64,000 nucleotides of DNA from Kribbella solani (GTDB lineage Bacteria > Actinomycetota > Actinomycetes > Propionibacteriales > Kribbellaceae): positions 4,588,001 through 4,652,000 of the forward strand of contig NZ_JACHNF010000001.1 of NCBI RefSeq assembly GCF_014205295.1, written 5' to 3'. Positions within the stretch are counted from its first letter, which is position 1. The number at the start of each line of letters is the position of its first letter. The translations under genes were made by a program, and so were the position numbers. Below the pieces are notes generated by a model. That model was not told where the DNA came from. It ran no database searches and saw only the letters and a program-made list of their open reading frames with translations. Positions 52,550 to 61,133 of this stretch are shown in pieces.

Positions 52550-54520
52550 TCAGTCTGGTCCTGAGATGTCGAGGACATAGACATCGACGGTGGCCTGAGA
52601 GGCGAGTTGGGCAGCTTGTGCCTCGAGGCGAACACGAAGTGCTGCGCGGTCGTCGTGCGTCGACTTCCAGGTCTCCGGACGCTTCGTCGCGTTCACCCAG
52701 TAGACGATGTAGATGCCACGGCTGAGCCCAAGCGGCTTGAGATACTGATCAACCAGTTGGTTCCGAAGCGCGGTCATCAGATCTGGGTGTTCGACACGCT
52801 TGGCCTCAAAGATCACGCGTGCCTCGGTGCCCGACCCAGTTCTGGTAACCGTGATATCCATACGCCTGCCGGTGCCGGCGCCTTTGTGATGCGTAGCCTG
52901 GAGTTCTCGATCAGCGACGAGATGTGGCTTCAAGCGTTCGTTGATGCGCCGGACGAGCCAGTCAGAGATAATGTCCTCGGCCTCAGGTGCCGCGTTAGCC
53001 TGACCGGGGTAACCGTTCCAGATCTCCTTGAAGCCGTCCTGGTCCACGAGGTACCGCTGGATCCGATCGAGCTCCTCCATCAATGCGGCGGCAAGCCCGG
53101 CCTCATCTCGTACGATCCGCGCATCTGCATCGCTTGCAAGCCGTATCAGGTCAGTCGGTGTGATCGGCCCGTGCGCGAGCTCGGCTGCTCGAATACGGCT
53201 GTCCTGCATGAAATGCCGGAGGTAGTCAGCCTCTTCAGGCGATCGGCCCGACAGCAGCGATTCGAGAGAGGAGGTCATACCTGCCTCAGCCAGGCACTGA
53301 AGCACCCGATGCAGGACCGATCCAACCGAGGAGAACGGACTTTCTTCATCGTCCTGCGGTACCTGACTCTCCTCGAACAGCAGGCCGGCGAAAGGCTGAA
53401 GAAGCTCCAGGGCAAGCTCTGTCACCTGGAGATCGACAAGAGCCTGCGGTTCGGTGATCGCGCCCGCGCCAAGCCAGGCACCAACCAAGATGTCTGGCTT
53501 CAGAGCAGCAAGGACCCTGCTCGCGAGCCAAGGCTCGCCGGACAAGCGCGGCATCCTTTCAGCCAGCTCGAGCGCTTTCTCCGGATGATTCTTCTCGAGA
53601 ACCCCCATCGCCTGCTTGCGGCGGTCCACCGGTAGATCGTCGGCGAGCGCGATTGAGGCAATCACCTCAACAAATCTGGGGTTGCCAAGCTCAGCTAACG
53701 GATGGACAAGCGTTGTCGATGATGTGTCTCTCGCGAGATCGATCACAGCGAGATCAATCGCCGCTTGACCAGCCTCAGGAGCTATCTCGCGAACCTTCTG
53801 GAACGCACCTCGTGCTCCATCCCGCAGAACCGCGCGAACCATCGCCGGCGCCCATTTCTGCCAATCTCCGTCCGGCAGGTTCCGCAGCAGGTCGGGCCGG
53901 TGGCTAGCCAGCGTCAAGATCAGATGCGCACCGGACCAGTCGGGAAGGACGAGGTCCAGCGGCTTCGACTCTAAGCCGACCCACTCATCTACCTTCGGCG
54001 TCCACTGACGGAGGAACGCAACCCCGCTGCCAACCACTCCTTGCTGCTCGTCGAGGGTCAGAGCATGCCAGTACTTGCGCTCGGTCAGATCGAAGGAGAA
54101 CAGTTCTTCACCCGGGTGATCTGCCAACGCCACCGCTGCACGCCACCACTCGACGGCTTCGCCGTCCGCGGCGTTGATGCGTCGGCGCACCTCTTCGATC
54201 CTCTCCGCGTCCTTGGCGCCTTCGGCCTGCACCATCTCCCGGCCGGCCGCCGCCAGGTCAGGGTCAAGAGCGCATACGCCGCGCAGCCCTTGCGTCGCCT
54301 CAAATGCAGGGTGGTCGCTGGAGAGATCCAAGATCCGATCCGCGGCTCGCGCGTCGGGCGGATTCCCGGCGAGATGTGCGACGGTCCGAGCCGCCCCATC
54401 CCTCACATCTCCGGCAAGAGTTGGCAGAATGTCCAGCAACCAATCAACATCAGATCCGACCAGCAACCCGCACTGAGTAACTGTCAAGTAGCCGTGCTTC
54501 TGGTCGGCGTGAAGGACCTC
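52550..54520 (-). pseudogene. NACHT-nuclease gene, C-terminal segment with PD-(D/E)XK motif
   Basis: This frame continues the protein from EVLHADQKHGYLTVTQCGLLVGSD through HEAT-like helical repeats (for example VRDGAARTVAHLAGNPPDARAADRILDL). It ends in a nuclease-like domain: RRMDITVTRTG ... ARVIFEAKRVEHPDL gives an Asp plus Glu-x-Lys pair in the order expected for PD-(D/E)XK enzymes (codons at 52856-52858 and 52799-52807), followed by LRNQLVDQYL. The last residues (TVDVYVLDISGPD) complete a beta strand. The join to the middle segment needs a frame change at the TAG at 54520-54522. Confidence 0.65.
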
Positions 54521-56079
54521 TATTCCAAGTTGTCGCCGCTGGCCAGATGCTGCCGTAAGCCACGGCAGCTCGGCCCGTCCTCGTAGAGATGGGCAGGTCT
54601 GAGGTGCACAAGAAGGCGAGCTAATGCAGCCGGGATACCCGGCTGATCCCAATGTATCCACGCCGCGTCGATCAGACTTCGGGTGTATCGGCTCAGATCC
54701 GAATCGAGAAGGTCTCGATCCATCTGCCCAGCCGCAGCCAAGAGATGGATCAGGTCCTCTGCTCGAACCAGCGTGGGGATCCTTTCGAGCATCTGGGCAT
54801 AGCCGATGTAGCGTCGCCGCCGCGTCGGCCTGATGCTTGCCGCGATGATATCCGCGGGCACGTGGTCCGGAAGAACAGCACGAAGAGTGGCACCCAGTAC
54901 CTCATCGTCTGGGTCCTCCGTGGCGCTCAGGCTCAACAGCGGTTCCAGGCCCGCCAAGGTGGCACCGTCAGCCGTTACGGCCAGGGCAGCAACGGCTTCG
55001 GACCGAACCATCGTCGGCCACGCATTATCGAAAGCGAGGCTTCGAAGCTCCGGCGTCACATCTCGAACTACACAGTCGCGGGCGATGCGGCACAGCCATA
55101 GCGCCTGCCATTTGTTGGCTGGACTAGCTACTGCAGCGCGAATCTCGACCGCCAGGCCAGGATGCGCAAGTCCCGACAGATCCATTCCCCATGGCTCAAC
55201 GAGCCAACCGGCGGTGGTACCTCGCAGCACTGCCTTCGCAAGGTGCGCCTTCAGCTCGTTGTCGGCGACCTCCACGATCGTGGACTGCAGAAGACCCTTG
55301 GCATTGCGTTCGACCAACTCGGGGTCGATATCTGAAGACTTGGTCAGCAGCCATCCGAGAACCGGAAGCATTGCTCCCGGGACAACGCCATCCGGATCGC
55401 ATCCAAGCAATGATCTGAGCCTGGCGCCGCCGATCCTCCGATGGACCAGATACTCAGCCGCAAGAAACTCTGCGTACGCCCCGTGCGCGAACGCCAACAC
55501 ATCCGCAGTCCCGGACGTGAAGAGCACGGTCCCAAGAACCTCTTTGTACGCCTTCAGATTGAAGTTCGCCGTCGAGCCAGGCTCGGCATCAGACGGGAGA
55601 TTCTGTACCGGCAACGCACCCGCATGGTCCTTCGCACCGAGGTGAAAGCGACCGTTGCCGCAGAACATCGCGAACGCGGCCAGCCTGCGAGCTACCACCA
55701 GCATCTGGTCCGGAAGCTGGACAGGCGCCTCACGAAAGGCACCTTCCTCCCTCATGAGCCGCACGACCGAGTAGGCCATCGAGTCGCCGACCTTGGCCGG
55801 AACGTCGCCGTGCTCCTGCCAATGTCGGAGAAGATCGAGCATCTGCAACGGGCTGCCCAGAAGCGCACCGAGCCCCGCGGTCCGCACCTTGAGCAGGAAC
55901 GCGTCCGCGTCTGCCTCGCTGAGGCCAGCAAGTGTCCGCACAGCTTCTTCGTCCAACGCAAGCAGCTTCAGCTCCCGAAGGCCCGCCAACGAGGACTTCA
56001 AGCTGACCGCGAGGTCGGCATCCCAAGCCGCCGGCCGACAGACCAGACGCCACCGGACCCGACTGTGCTCAACGGTCAA
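54520..56079 (-). pseudogene. NACHT-nuclease gene, middle segment
   Basis: The frame starts at TTG 56079 and reads VEHSRVRWRLVCRPAAWD, the sensor-1-type strand (CRPAAWD) expected after a NACHT Walker B, then the helical NACHT winged-helix region (LLGSPLQMLDLLRHWQEHG, FAHGAYAEFLAAEYLVHRRIGG) and the first HEAT-like repeats up to RQHLASGDNLE. It overlaps the upstream segment by 11 bp in a +1 frame and is followed by the C-terminal segment in the original frame. Confidence 0.65.
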
Positions 56080-56461
56080 CAGGCGACTCCTGATAGTTGA
56101 CCTGAGAACCGGCCGCGACCGCTTCGTCGATCGCGTCGACGTATACGACGTCAGCGTTCGCGACTGCTCGCTCGAACATGGCCGGCAGGCCCTCCGGCCC
56201 GGCCATCTTCAAGTCGACCGAGACAGCGCCTGGCTCGCGGGATCTAAGTTCCTCGATCACAGTGGTCTTACCTGCCCCACCAGGAGCCAGCAGCACGAAC
56301 GAGTCGGGGGTGTTGGCCAGCTCATCAACCGAACGTGGGCGGTCGCCCGCGTACCACGGCCCCATCATCCCGTCGGTGTCGAGTAGACCCTCCGAGCTGT
56401 ACCTAAGGTCGTCGTCGACACCCGCTACCCAGCGGTGCACTCTCGTCGTACTGATCATCAC
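56069..56461 (-). pseudogene. NACHT-nuclease gene, N-terminal NTPase segment
   Basis: The 130-residue reading has a short N-terminal region, Walker A LLAPGGAGKTTVIEEL and Walker B DVVYVDAIDEA, a NACHT/STAND-type P-loop NTPase. It stops at TGA 56069 while the matching sensor-1 strand follows in the +1 frame. Skipping one base near the CAG-GAG-T at about 56090 restores a continuous protein of about 1300 residues with the next two segments. Confidence 0.65.
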
Positions 56462-56606
56462 CCCAATGATGACACCGACATCCGTCGCTTGGTCGACGCC
56501 GAACGATCATCCGGCGGCGACTCACGGGCACGCGTAATCAGGATCGCGAGGCGTCGAGAGTACGTGCGACTCAACAGCAACCCAGAGCACTCTCGACGGC
56601 AAAGCA

Positions 56607-56625
56607 GTGAGTAAACAGTGAGTTG
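56607..56625 (+). promoter_or_regulatory. Possible integrase arm-type site, right end
   Basis: GTGAGTAAACAGTGAGTTG matches the left-end site at 43511-43530 apart from an internal one-base indel and substitutions, and holds two GTGAGT repeats 11 bp apart. It lies 31 bases inside attR. Confidence 0.4.
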
Positions 56626-56626
56626 G

Positions 56627-56651
56627 AGCCAAAAAACCATCACTCTTGGCT
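56627..56651 (-). terminator. Weak hairpin with T-run just inside attR
   Basis: AGCCAA/TTGGCT arms (6 bp) around a 13-base loop, with six T residues on the minus strand, lie 19 bases beyond the tRNA 3' end. The island may supply a replacement terminator for tRNA-Thr. Confidence 0.35.
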
Positions 56652-56655
56652 TATA

Positions 56656-56708
56656 TTCCCAGGTCGGAGAGCCGGTGAGGGGACTTGAACCCCTAACCCC
56701 CGCTTTAC
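56656..56708 (+). repeat. attR: 53-bp core overlapping tRNA-Thr
   Basis: Identical to 43340-43392. It spans from the middle anticodon base through the 3' end of the tRNA plus 14 bases downstream, the usual attachment core for tyrosine recombinases that use tRNA genes. Confidence 0.9.
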
Positions 56709-56742
56709 AAGAGCGGTGCGCTGCCAATTGCGCCACACCGGC
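56670..56742 (-). tRNA. tRNA-Thr (anticodon TGT)
   Basis: The complete 73-base cloverleaf has acceptor arms GCCGGTG/CACCGGC with discriminator T, D-arm GCGC/GCGC, anticodon stem CCGCT/AGCGG with loop CTTGTAA (anticodon TGT, decoding ACA), and T-arm AGGGG-TTCAAGT-CCCCT. CCA is not encoded. It is transcribed toward the island, which is inserted in its 3' half and has restored the full gene. Confidence 0.95.
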
Positions 56743-56768
56743 GGGTGTGCGGGAAACATACTAGAGGT

Positions 56769-56830
56769 GGGGGTGGGGGTGGGGCGAATTCTAATCGGGG
56801 GTTGGGGTGGTGGTGGGGGTTTTGGTGGGG
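56769..56830 (+). other. G-quadruplex-prone G-runs at the MFS gene end
   Basis: Runs G5-T-G5-T-G4 at 56769-56784 and G5-TT-G4-(7)-G5-(7)-G4 at 56797-56830 satisfy the four-run quadruplex pattern on the plus strand. They cover the stop codon and last codons (Pro/Thr) of the minus-strand MFS gene. Confidence 0.4.
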
Positions 56831-58125
56831 AGGTGGTGGCGGAGGGTGTGGGCGCCGGGGAGGGCTAGTAGGGGGATGGCGGCCATAGTCAGGAAGGCGG
56901 CTGTGGGGTGGTGGACCAGGAGGCCTACGGCTGTGGCTACCAGGAGGCCGCCTAGGTTGCCGGACATCCAGATGAGGCCGGCGGCGGTGCCTTCTGCTTC
57001 GCCGGTTCGGCGTTCTACCAGTTCCAGGACTATGGGGAGGGCTGGGAGGAGTAGGAGGCCGATGAGGGTGATGGAGAGGTAGCCGGTGGCGGTGCTGGGG
57101 GCGACTGCGAGGAGGGCGCAGGCGGCTGCGGTGGTGGCGAGGCTGGTGATCAGGAGGCGGGATTCGGCTTTGTGGCGGGCTACGAAGATGGGGATGGTGG
57201 CGCTGCCCAGTACGCCGGCTATCACGTTGAGCAGGAGGATGGTGCTGGCGGTGGTGCCGGAGACGCCGGCTGGTTCCAGGAGGGCCTGGGCGAAGGTGCT
57301 GATGGCAACGAAGACGCCGAAGGGGAAGATCGCCAGTACGCAGAGGCGGCGGATCAGCGGGTCGCCCCAGGCGGCGGCCAGGTTTCCGCGGGTGGTCGGG
57401 GTGGTCGGGGCGGGCGTGGTCGAGGCGGGCGTGGTCGGGGTACTTGCCGGTGCGGCGGGCGCAGGCGGGCTTGGCGGAGCGTCAGGTGCGGTGGGCGAAG
57501 GCGCACCTCCCGAAACCTCGCGGGCGGCGGACGGCTGTGGGTGGGGTGTGGGGGCTGGGGTGAAGGGGCCGGGGGTGCGGAGGGCGAGGGTGAGGATCGT
57601 GGCGGCCGCGATCGAGAAGATGGCGGTCAGGAGGAGCATGGTGGGGAGGGTGGTGGCGGTGGGGAAGATTGCTGAGAGCAGGAAGGCGATCACCATGCCG
57701 GCGAAGATGCTGGCGGTGCCGGTGGCGATGCCGGTGGGGCGGTGTTTTTCGGTCAGGTAGCGGGCGGTGATGCCGGTGACCGCGTTCAGGACCAAGGGCT
57801 GGGCGATCGACGCGATGATCTGGCCGGCCAGCAGCCAGGCGTACGTGTCGCCGGCCAGGCGGATGGTGGCGCCGAGGGCGGTGAGGACCGCGCCGGTGAT
57901 GAGGGCAGGGCGGAACCAGCGGTCCAGGGCCAGGCCGCAGGGGATTGCCAGTACGACGTACAGCAGCGGGAAGACCTGGGCGAGCCAGCCGATCGCGCTT
58001 TCGGAGACGTTGTAGCGGGTGGCGGCGACGGTGGTGACGCCGGCGAAGTTGAGCCAGACGAGCTGGGTTGCCGCGCCGGCCAGGGAGTAGCCGACGATGG
58101 CCGACCACCGGCTCCGGATTTGCAT
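56791..58125 (-). CDS. MFS transporter
   Basis: The 444-residue major facilitator has about twelve helices in two halves. The N-half shows FPLLYVVLAIPCGLALDRWFRP (motif-A-like) and the C-half IPIFVARHKAESRLL. The halves are joined by an unusual low-complexity cytoplasmic linker of about 65 residues made of Pro, Ala, Thr and Ser. ATG 58125 is chosen for the leaderless TACAGT six bases upstream; an in-frame start at 58179 adds an implausible extension. Substrate unknown. Codon use at the 3' end creates long G-runs. Confidence 0.82.
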   Translation of the reverse strand: MQIRSRWSAIVGYSLAGAATQLVWLNFAGVTTVAATRYNVSESAIGWLAQVFPLLYVVLAIPCGLALDRWFRPALITGAVLTALGATIRLAGDTYAWLLAGQIIASIAQPLVLNAVTGITARYLTEKHRPTGIATGTASIFAGMVIAFLLSAIFPTATTLPTMLLLTAIFSIAAATILTLALRTPGPFTPAPTPHPQPSAAREVSGGAPSPTAPDAPPSPPAPAAPASTPTTPASTTPAPTTPTTRGNLAAAWGDPLIRRLCVLAIFPFGVFVAISTFAQALLEPAGVSGTTASTILLLNVIAGVLGSATIPIFVARHKAESRLLITSLATTAAACALLAVAPSTATGYLSITLIGLLLLPALPIVLELVERRTGEAEGTAAGLIWMSGNLGGLLVATAVGLLVHHPTAAFLTMAAIPLLALPGAHTLRHHLPTKTPTTTPTPD

Positions 58126-58276
58126 GGCCGCACTGTACTCCTGGGTAGCTTCGGTGGCAGCCGGGCGGGAAGTCAGCACCTCGGCAGCGGCGGGGCAGGA
58201 AGTTCGGGGGCGTGTCGATTTCCGTGGGGGTCGATCGACGCTGGGGTGTAGGACAACAACTCAGGAGGAAATCAGC

Positions 58277-58573
58277 ATGTCGTTTCAGGCTTACCTGGAC
58301 AAGATCGAGGAGAAGACGGGGAAGACCCCGCGGGAGTTGGTCGAGGAGGCCAAGGGGCGCGGGTACGACGCCAAGGACGTGAAGGCCGGCGTCATCACCG
58401 ACTGGCTGAAGGAGGAGTACGACCTGGGCCGCGGGCACGCGATGGCCTTGGTGCACGTGATCAAGAACGGGCCGCAGATCAGCGACAAGCACGTCGGCGG
58501 CAAGGGTACGCATGCCGATGCCACCAACATGCTGTGGCTGGATGGGAAGGCGACGAACCCGGCGCTAACGTAG
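58277..58573 (+). CDS. DUF4287 domain protein
   Basis: The 98-residue protein contains SFQAYLDKIEEKTGKTPRELVEEAKGRG and ITDWLKEEYDLGRGHAMALVHVIKNG, the DUF4287 pattern seen in many actinobacteria, with a short C-tail. AGGAGG is eight bases before the ATG. Cytoplasmic, of unknown function; related sequences often occur as small stand-alone proteins. Confidence 0.85.
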   Translation: MSFQAYLDKIEEKTGKTPRELVEEAKGRGYDAKDVKAGVITDWLKEEYDLGRGHAMALVHVIKNGPQISDKHVGGKGTHADATNMLWLDGKATNPALT

Positions 58574-58577
58574 TCGG

Positions 58578-59318
58578 GTGGATTCGAAGAAGTCGCCGCG
58601 GGACAAGTGGATCACCGTGTACGGGCGGAAGCCCGTACTGGAGGCACTGCAGGACCCCGGCCTGTCGGTGGCGAAAGTAGTAGTGGCAGACAACGCGACC
58701 GGTCACTCGCTGCAGGACATCCTGCGCGCGGCGGACCGGTACGGTACGCCGGTCGAGCGGGCGACGGCCAGCCGGGTGAAATGGCTGGCCGGGAACGGGA
58801 AGCACGACCAGGGCGTGGTCGCGGACGTGAACGCGCCGCGGATGACGCCGCTGGAGGAGTTCGTCCGGGAGCGGGGGAAGCGGCCGACGAACGTGTTCCT
58901 GCTCGACGGCGTCACCAATCCCGGCAACGTCGGGATGATCCTGCGGACCGCGACCGGCGCCGGGTTCGACGGTGTCATCCTGCCCCGGGCCGGTACGCCG
59001 CACGTGGGGCCGCTGGTGATCAAGGCGTCGGCCGGCGTCGCGTTCCAGGCGCCGATCGTGAACACGCCGACCGCGAAGGCGGCCGTGGAGCTGCTCCGGA
59101 CCGCCGGGTACCACGTGTACGGGCTGTCCGCGCGGACGAAGGATTCGCTGTTCCGGACCGAGCTCGCACCGCGCGCCGTGTACGTACTCGGTGGTGAGAC
59201 GAACGGCATCACCGTCCGCACCGACTCCGACCTGCGCATCCCGCTCAACCCCGGCGTCGAGTCGCTGAACGTCGCGGTCGCGGCCGCCGTGGTCGCGTTC
59301 GAGGTCACGAACCGCTGA
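58578..59318 (+). CDS. TrmH/SpoU-family RNA 2'-O-methyltransferase
   Basis: The 246-residue SPOUT enzyme has an N-terminal substrate-binding part (GRKPVLEALQDPGLSVAKVVVAD) and the trefoil-knot catalytic domain: motif 1 DGVTNPGNVGMILRTATGAGFDGVIL, motif 2 YVLGGETNGI and motif 3 IPLNPGVESLNVAVAAAVVAFE. It methylates ribose 2'-OH in rRNA or tRNA using S-adenosylmethionine. Start GTG 58578 is leaderless, with TAACGT at 58566-58571, four bases after the previous stop. Confidence 0.9.
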   Translation: MDSKKSPRDKWITVYGRKPVLEALQDPGLSVAKVVVADNATGHSLQDILRAADRYGTPVERATASRVKWLAGNGKHDQGVVADVNAPRMTPLEEFVRERGKRPTNVFLLDGVTNPGNVGMILRTATGAGFDGVILPRAGTPHVGPLVIKASAGVAFQAPIVNTPTAKAAVELLRTAGYHVYGLSARTKDSLFRTELAPRAVYVLGGETNGITVRTDSDLRIPLNPGVESLNVAVAAAVVAFEVTNR

Positions 59319-59410
59319 ACTCGCGGGCAACCTCGAGCTGGCGAACCGGTTGCGTACGGGTGCGCCGGCCGTCGAACTCGTGGCCGCCGTGCGCCAGGTA
59401 GCCGCGCTGA

Positions 59411-60214
59411 TCAGCCGACGATCTTGTTCACCACGCCCTCGGCGTCGGCCCGGGTGAACCCGCCGGTGATCTCCACCTTGCCGCCGGCGATCGCGGACAT
59501 CACTGTCGGCGCGGTCACCACCTGGCCGCGGACGAGGATCGCGAGCTGGTTCGCGGGCGGGTTCTGTTTGGCCAGTCCCGCGGTCAGCTGCTCGAAGAGT
59601 TTGGCGCCCTCGGCGTCGAGGGTGACGGCGATCAGCCAATCGCCGGTGGTTTTCTGGGTGTCGAGCTTCACGCCGGACACGTTGCTGCCGTCGAGTTCGA
59701 CCTTGCCGAGGGTGTAGCGGTTGCCCTTCTCGTCGCAGGCGGTTCCCTTGGGGGCCGGCGTGGGGCAGGTGCCGGGTTGGCTGGTGATCACGCGGCGGAA
59801 CTCGACCGCGGTCGGGGCGGACGGTTTGCTGGGCACCACGGTCGGTGGGGCGCTGCTGATCGACGGCTCTTTGCTGCGGTTGACGGCGATGATCACGCCG
59901 GTGGCGACGAGGGCGACCAGCACGACGGCAAGGCCGATGACGAGGGCGAGGGTGCCGCGGGAGACCTTCCGGGGCACCGGGGCGTACGGCTGCTGCCCCT
60001 GGAAACCGGGCTGAAACGGCGCATTACCGTGCGGACCGGGCGGGTACGGCGGCTGGCCGGCCGGATTCGGCGGGTAGGACTGCTGGCCCGGCGCACCCGG
60101 CGGCTGGTTCTGTGCGCCCAGCTGTTGGTTCTGGGGTGGGGGTGGTTGGTTCGGGGTGTGCGGCTGATCCTGCGGATTGTTGGAATCGTTCGGCGGGACC
60201 GGCGGCTGTGTCAT
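59411..60214 (-). CDS. Membrane protein with SecDF P1-head-like domain
   Basis: The 267-residue protein has a Pro/Gln/Asn-rich cytoplasmic N-terminus (1-80), one membrane helix (LALVIGLAVVLVALVATGVIIAV) and an extracytoplasmic domain with YTLGKVELDGSNVSGVKLDT, WLIAVTLDAEGAKLFEQLT, LAILVRGQVVTAPTVMSAIAGGKVEITGGFTRADAEGVV. The last block is the fold of the SecD/SecDF P1 head, where it guides translocated proteins. Stand-alone versions are common in actinobacteria and uncharacterised. TAAACT ends six bases before the ATG (leaderless). Confidence 0.8.
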   Translation of the reverse strand: MTQPPVPPNDSNNPQDQPHTPNQPPPPQNQQLGAQNQPPGAPGQQSYPPNPAGQPPYPPGPHGNAPFQPGFQGQQPYAPVPRKVSRGTLALVIGLAVVLVALVATGVIIAVNRSKEPSISSAPPTVVPSKPSAPTAVEFRRVITSQPGTCPTPAPKGTACDEKGNRYTLGKVELDGSNVSGVKLDTQKTTGDWLIAVTLDAEGAKLFEQLTAGLAKQNPPANQLAILVRGQVVTAPTVMSAIAGGKVEITGGFTRADAEGVVNKIVG

Positions 60215-60239
60215 GGGTCGAGTTTAAGTAAGCAAGATG

Positions 60240-61133
60240 TCACCCGTTGCGCAGACGTGCCGCCAGTTCGGCATTGCGCCGCGCGAGAGCACGCCACAGT
60301 TCAGGTGTCGACGCCACCCGTTCGCGAGCCGTCGCCGCACTCATCGCACGTTGCGTCCACGTACACATCCGCCCGTCGCGTACCTCGAACCGCACCAGCA
60401 CCCCATCCGCCCACCCGTACACTTCCGCGTCCACCGCCCCGAGCCAAGCGACCTTCTGCTCCGAGACGATCCAGTCCAGCGCCTCCAGCTCCGCCTGTAC
60501 CTTCGCCGCGAACTCGTACCGCAACTCCCCCGCCGCTCGGTCGCGCCGGCGGATCAGTTCGTCGCGCAGCGTACGAACCGCTTCCGCATCGCGTTGCAGC
60601 ACGGCGATCGCCGTACGAGCCAACGCCGCGCGATCGCCCGGCCCGATCCCGAACAACCGGCCGAACTCTTCGGCCGACGCGTCCCCGGCAACCGTGTACT
60701 GCAACGGCAGCACGCGATACAGTCCCGAGATCGCCTGCCGAATCCGCAAACCACCGAGGTACGGCCCGAAATGCGGCGCCGTCCCGGTGATGGTGTGCTC
60801 GAACCGCAGCCCTGGCCTGGCACCGTCCGCGAGCCGGATGTACCCGACGACTTCCGCGCCACCCTCGACCCGGTTCCATCGTGGCTTCGAATGCTCGAGC
60901 AGGTTGCGTTCCAGCCAGGCCGCCTCGTGCTCGGAATCGCACCAAACCCCTTCCACGCGGGCGATCTGCCGAACCATCCGGCGCAGGTGCGGACGGTCGC
61001 CGACGTTCACCCAGTACGAACGCACCCGCCGCCGCAGGTTCCGCGCACGCCCGATGTACAGCACCTTCCCGGCGTCGTCGCGGAACCGGTAGACGCCGGG
61101 CGCCGTCGGTAGCTCGCGGACGCTGCTGATCAT
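60240..61133 (-). CDS. GIY-YIG nuclease domain protein, UvrC-N-terminal-like
   Basis: The 297-residue protein has a GIY-YIG domain (LPTAPGVYRFRDDAGKVLYIGRARNLRRRVRSYW, with EAAWLERNLLE providing the catalytic Glu) and a central UvrC-like region, including the helix pair REELIRRRDRAAGELRYEFAAKVQAELEALDWI. It lacks the RNase H-like and HhH domains of full UvrC, so it resembles Cho-type or stand-alone excinuclease proteins that incise 3' of damage. ATG 61133 is used; the frame open to 61613 is low-complexity antisense. Confidence 0.8.
   Translation of the reverse strand: MISSVRELPTAPGVYRFRDDAGKVLYIGRARNLRRRVRSYWVNVGDRPHLRRMVRQIARVEGVWCDSEHEAAWLERNLLEHSKPRWNRVEGGAEVVGYIRLADGARPGLRFEHTITGTAPHFGPYLGGLRIRQAISGLYRVLPLQYTVAGDASAEEFGRLFGIGPGDRAALARTAIAVLQRDAEAVRTLRDELIRRRDRAAGELRYEFAAKVQAELEALDWIVSEQKVAWLGAVDAEVYGWADGVLVRFEVRDGRMCTWTQRAMSAATARERVASTPELWRALARRNAELAARLRNG

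Larger units (their letters stand above)
43340..56708. mobile_element. Integrated genomic island in tRNA-Thr(TGT)
   Basis: The 53-bp sequence at 43340-43392 recurs exactly at 56656-56708, where it forms the 3' half of an intact tRNA-Thr gene. This is the expected attL/attR of a tyrosine-recombinase element that crosses over in the anticodon loop. Between the repeats (13.3 kb) lie a damaged tyrosine recombinase, an XRE/P-loop pseudogene, an EccC-like ATPase pseudogene, WXG100 genes, exported proteins and a NACHT-nuclease gene. Genes inside carry many indels while genes outside mostly do not, pointing to an immobile, decaying island. Confidence 0.85.

Noticed and set aside
56627..58276. Insertion sequence at the island right end
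   Set aside because: No transposase-like frame and no terminal inverted repeats; the junction is explained by tRNA-Thr integration alone.
58126..58276. Tandem repeat with regulatory role before the DUF4287 gene
   Set aside because: Two GGCAGC...GGAAGT-like units occur, but they are imperfect and ordinary for GC-rich DNA.
59319..59410. Small gene between trmH-like and SecDF-head genes
   Set aside because: A short frame reading ELANRLRTGAPAVELVAAVRQ looks protein-like but has no start or family match and is only about 90 bases.
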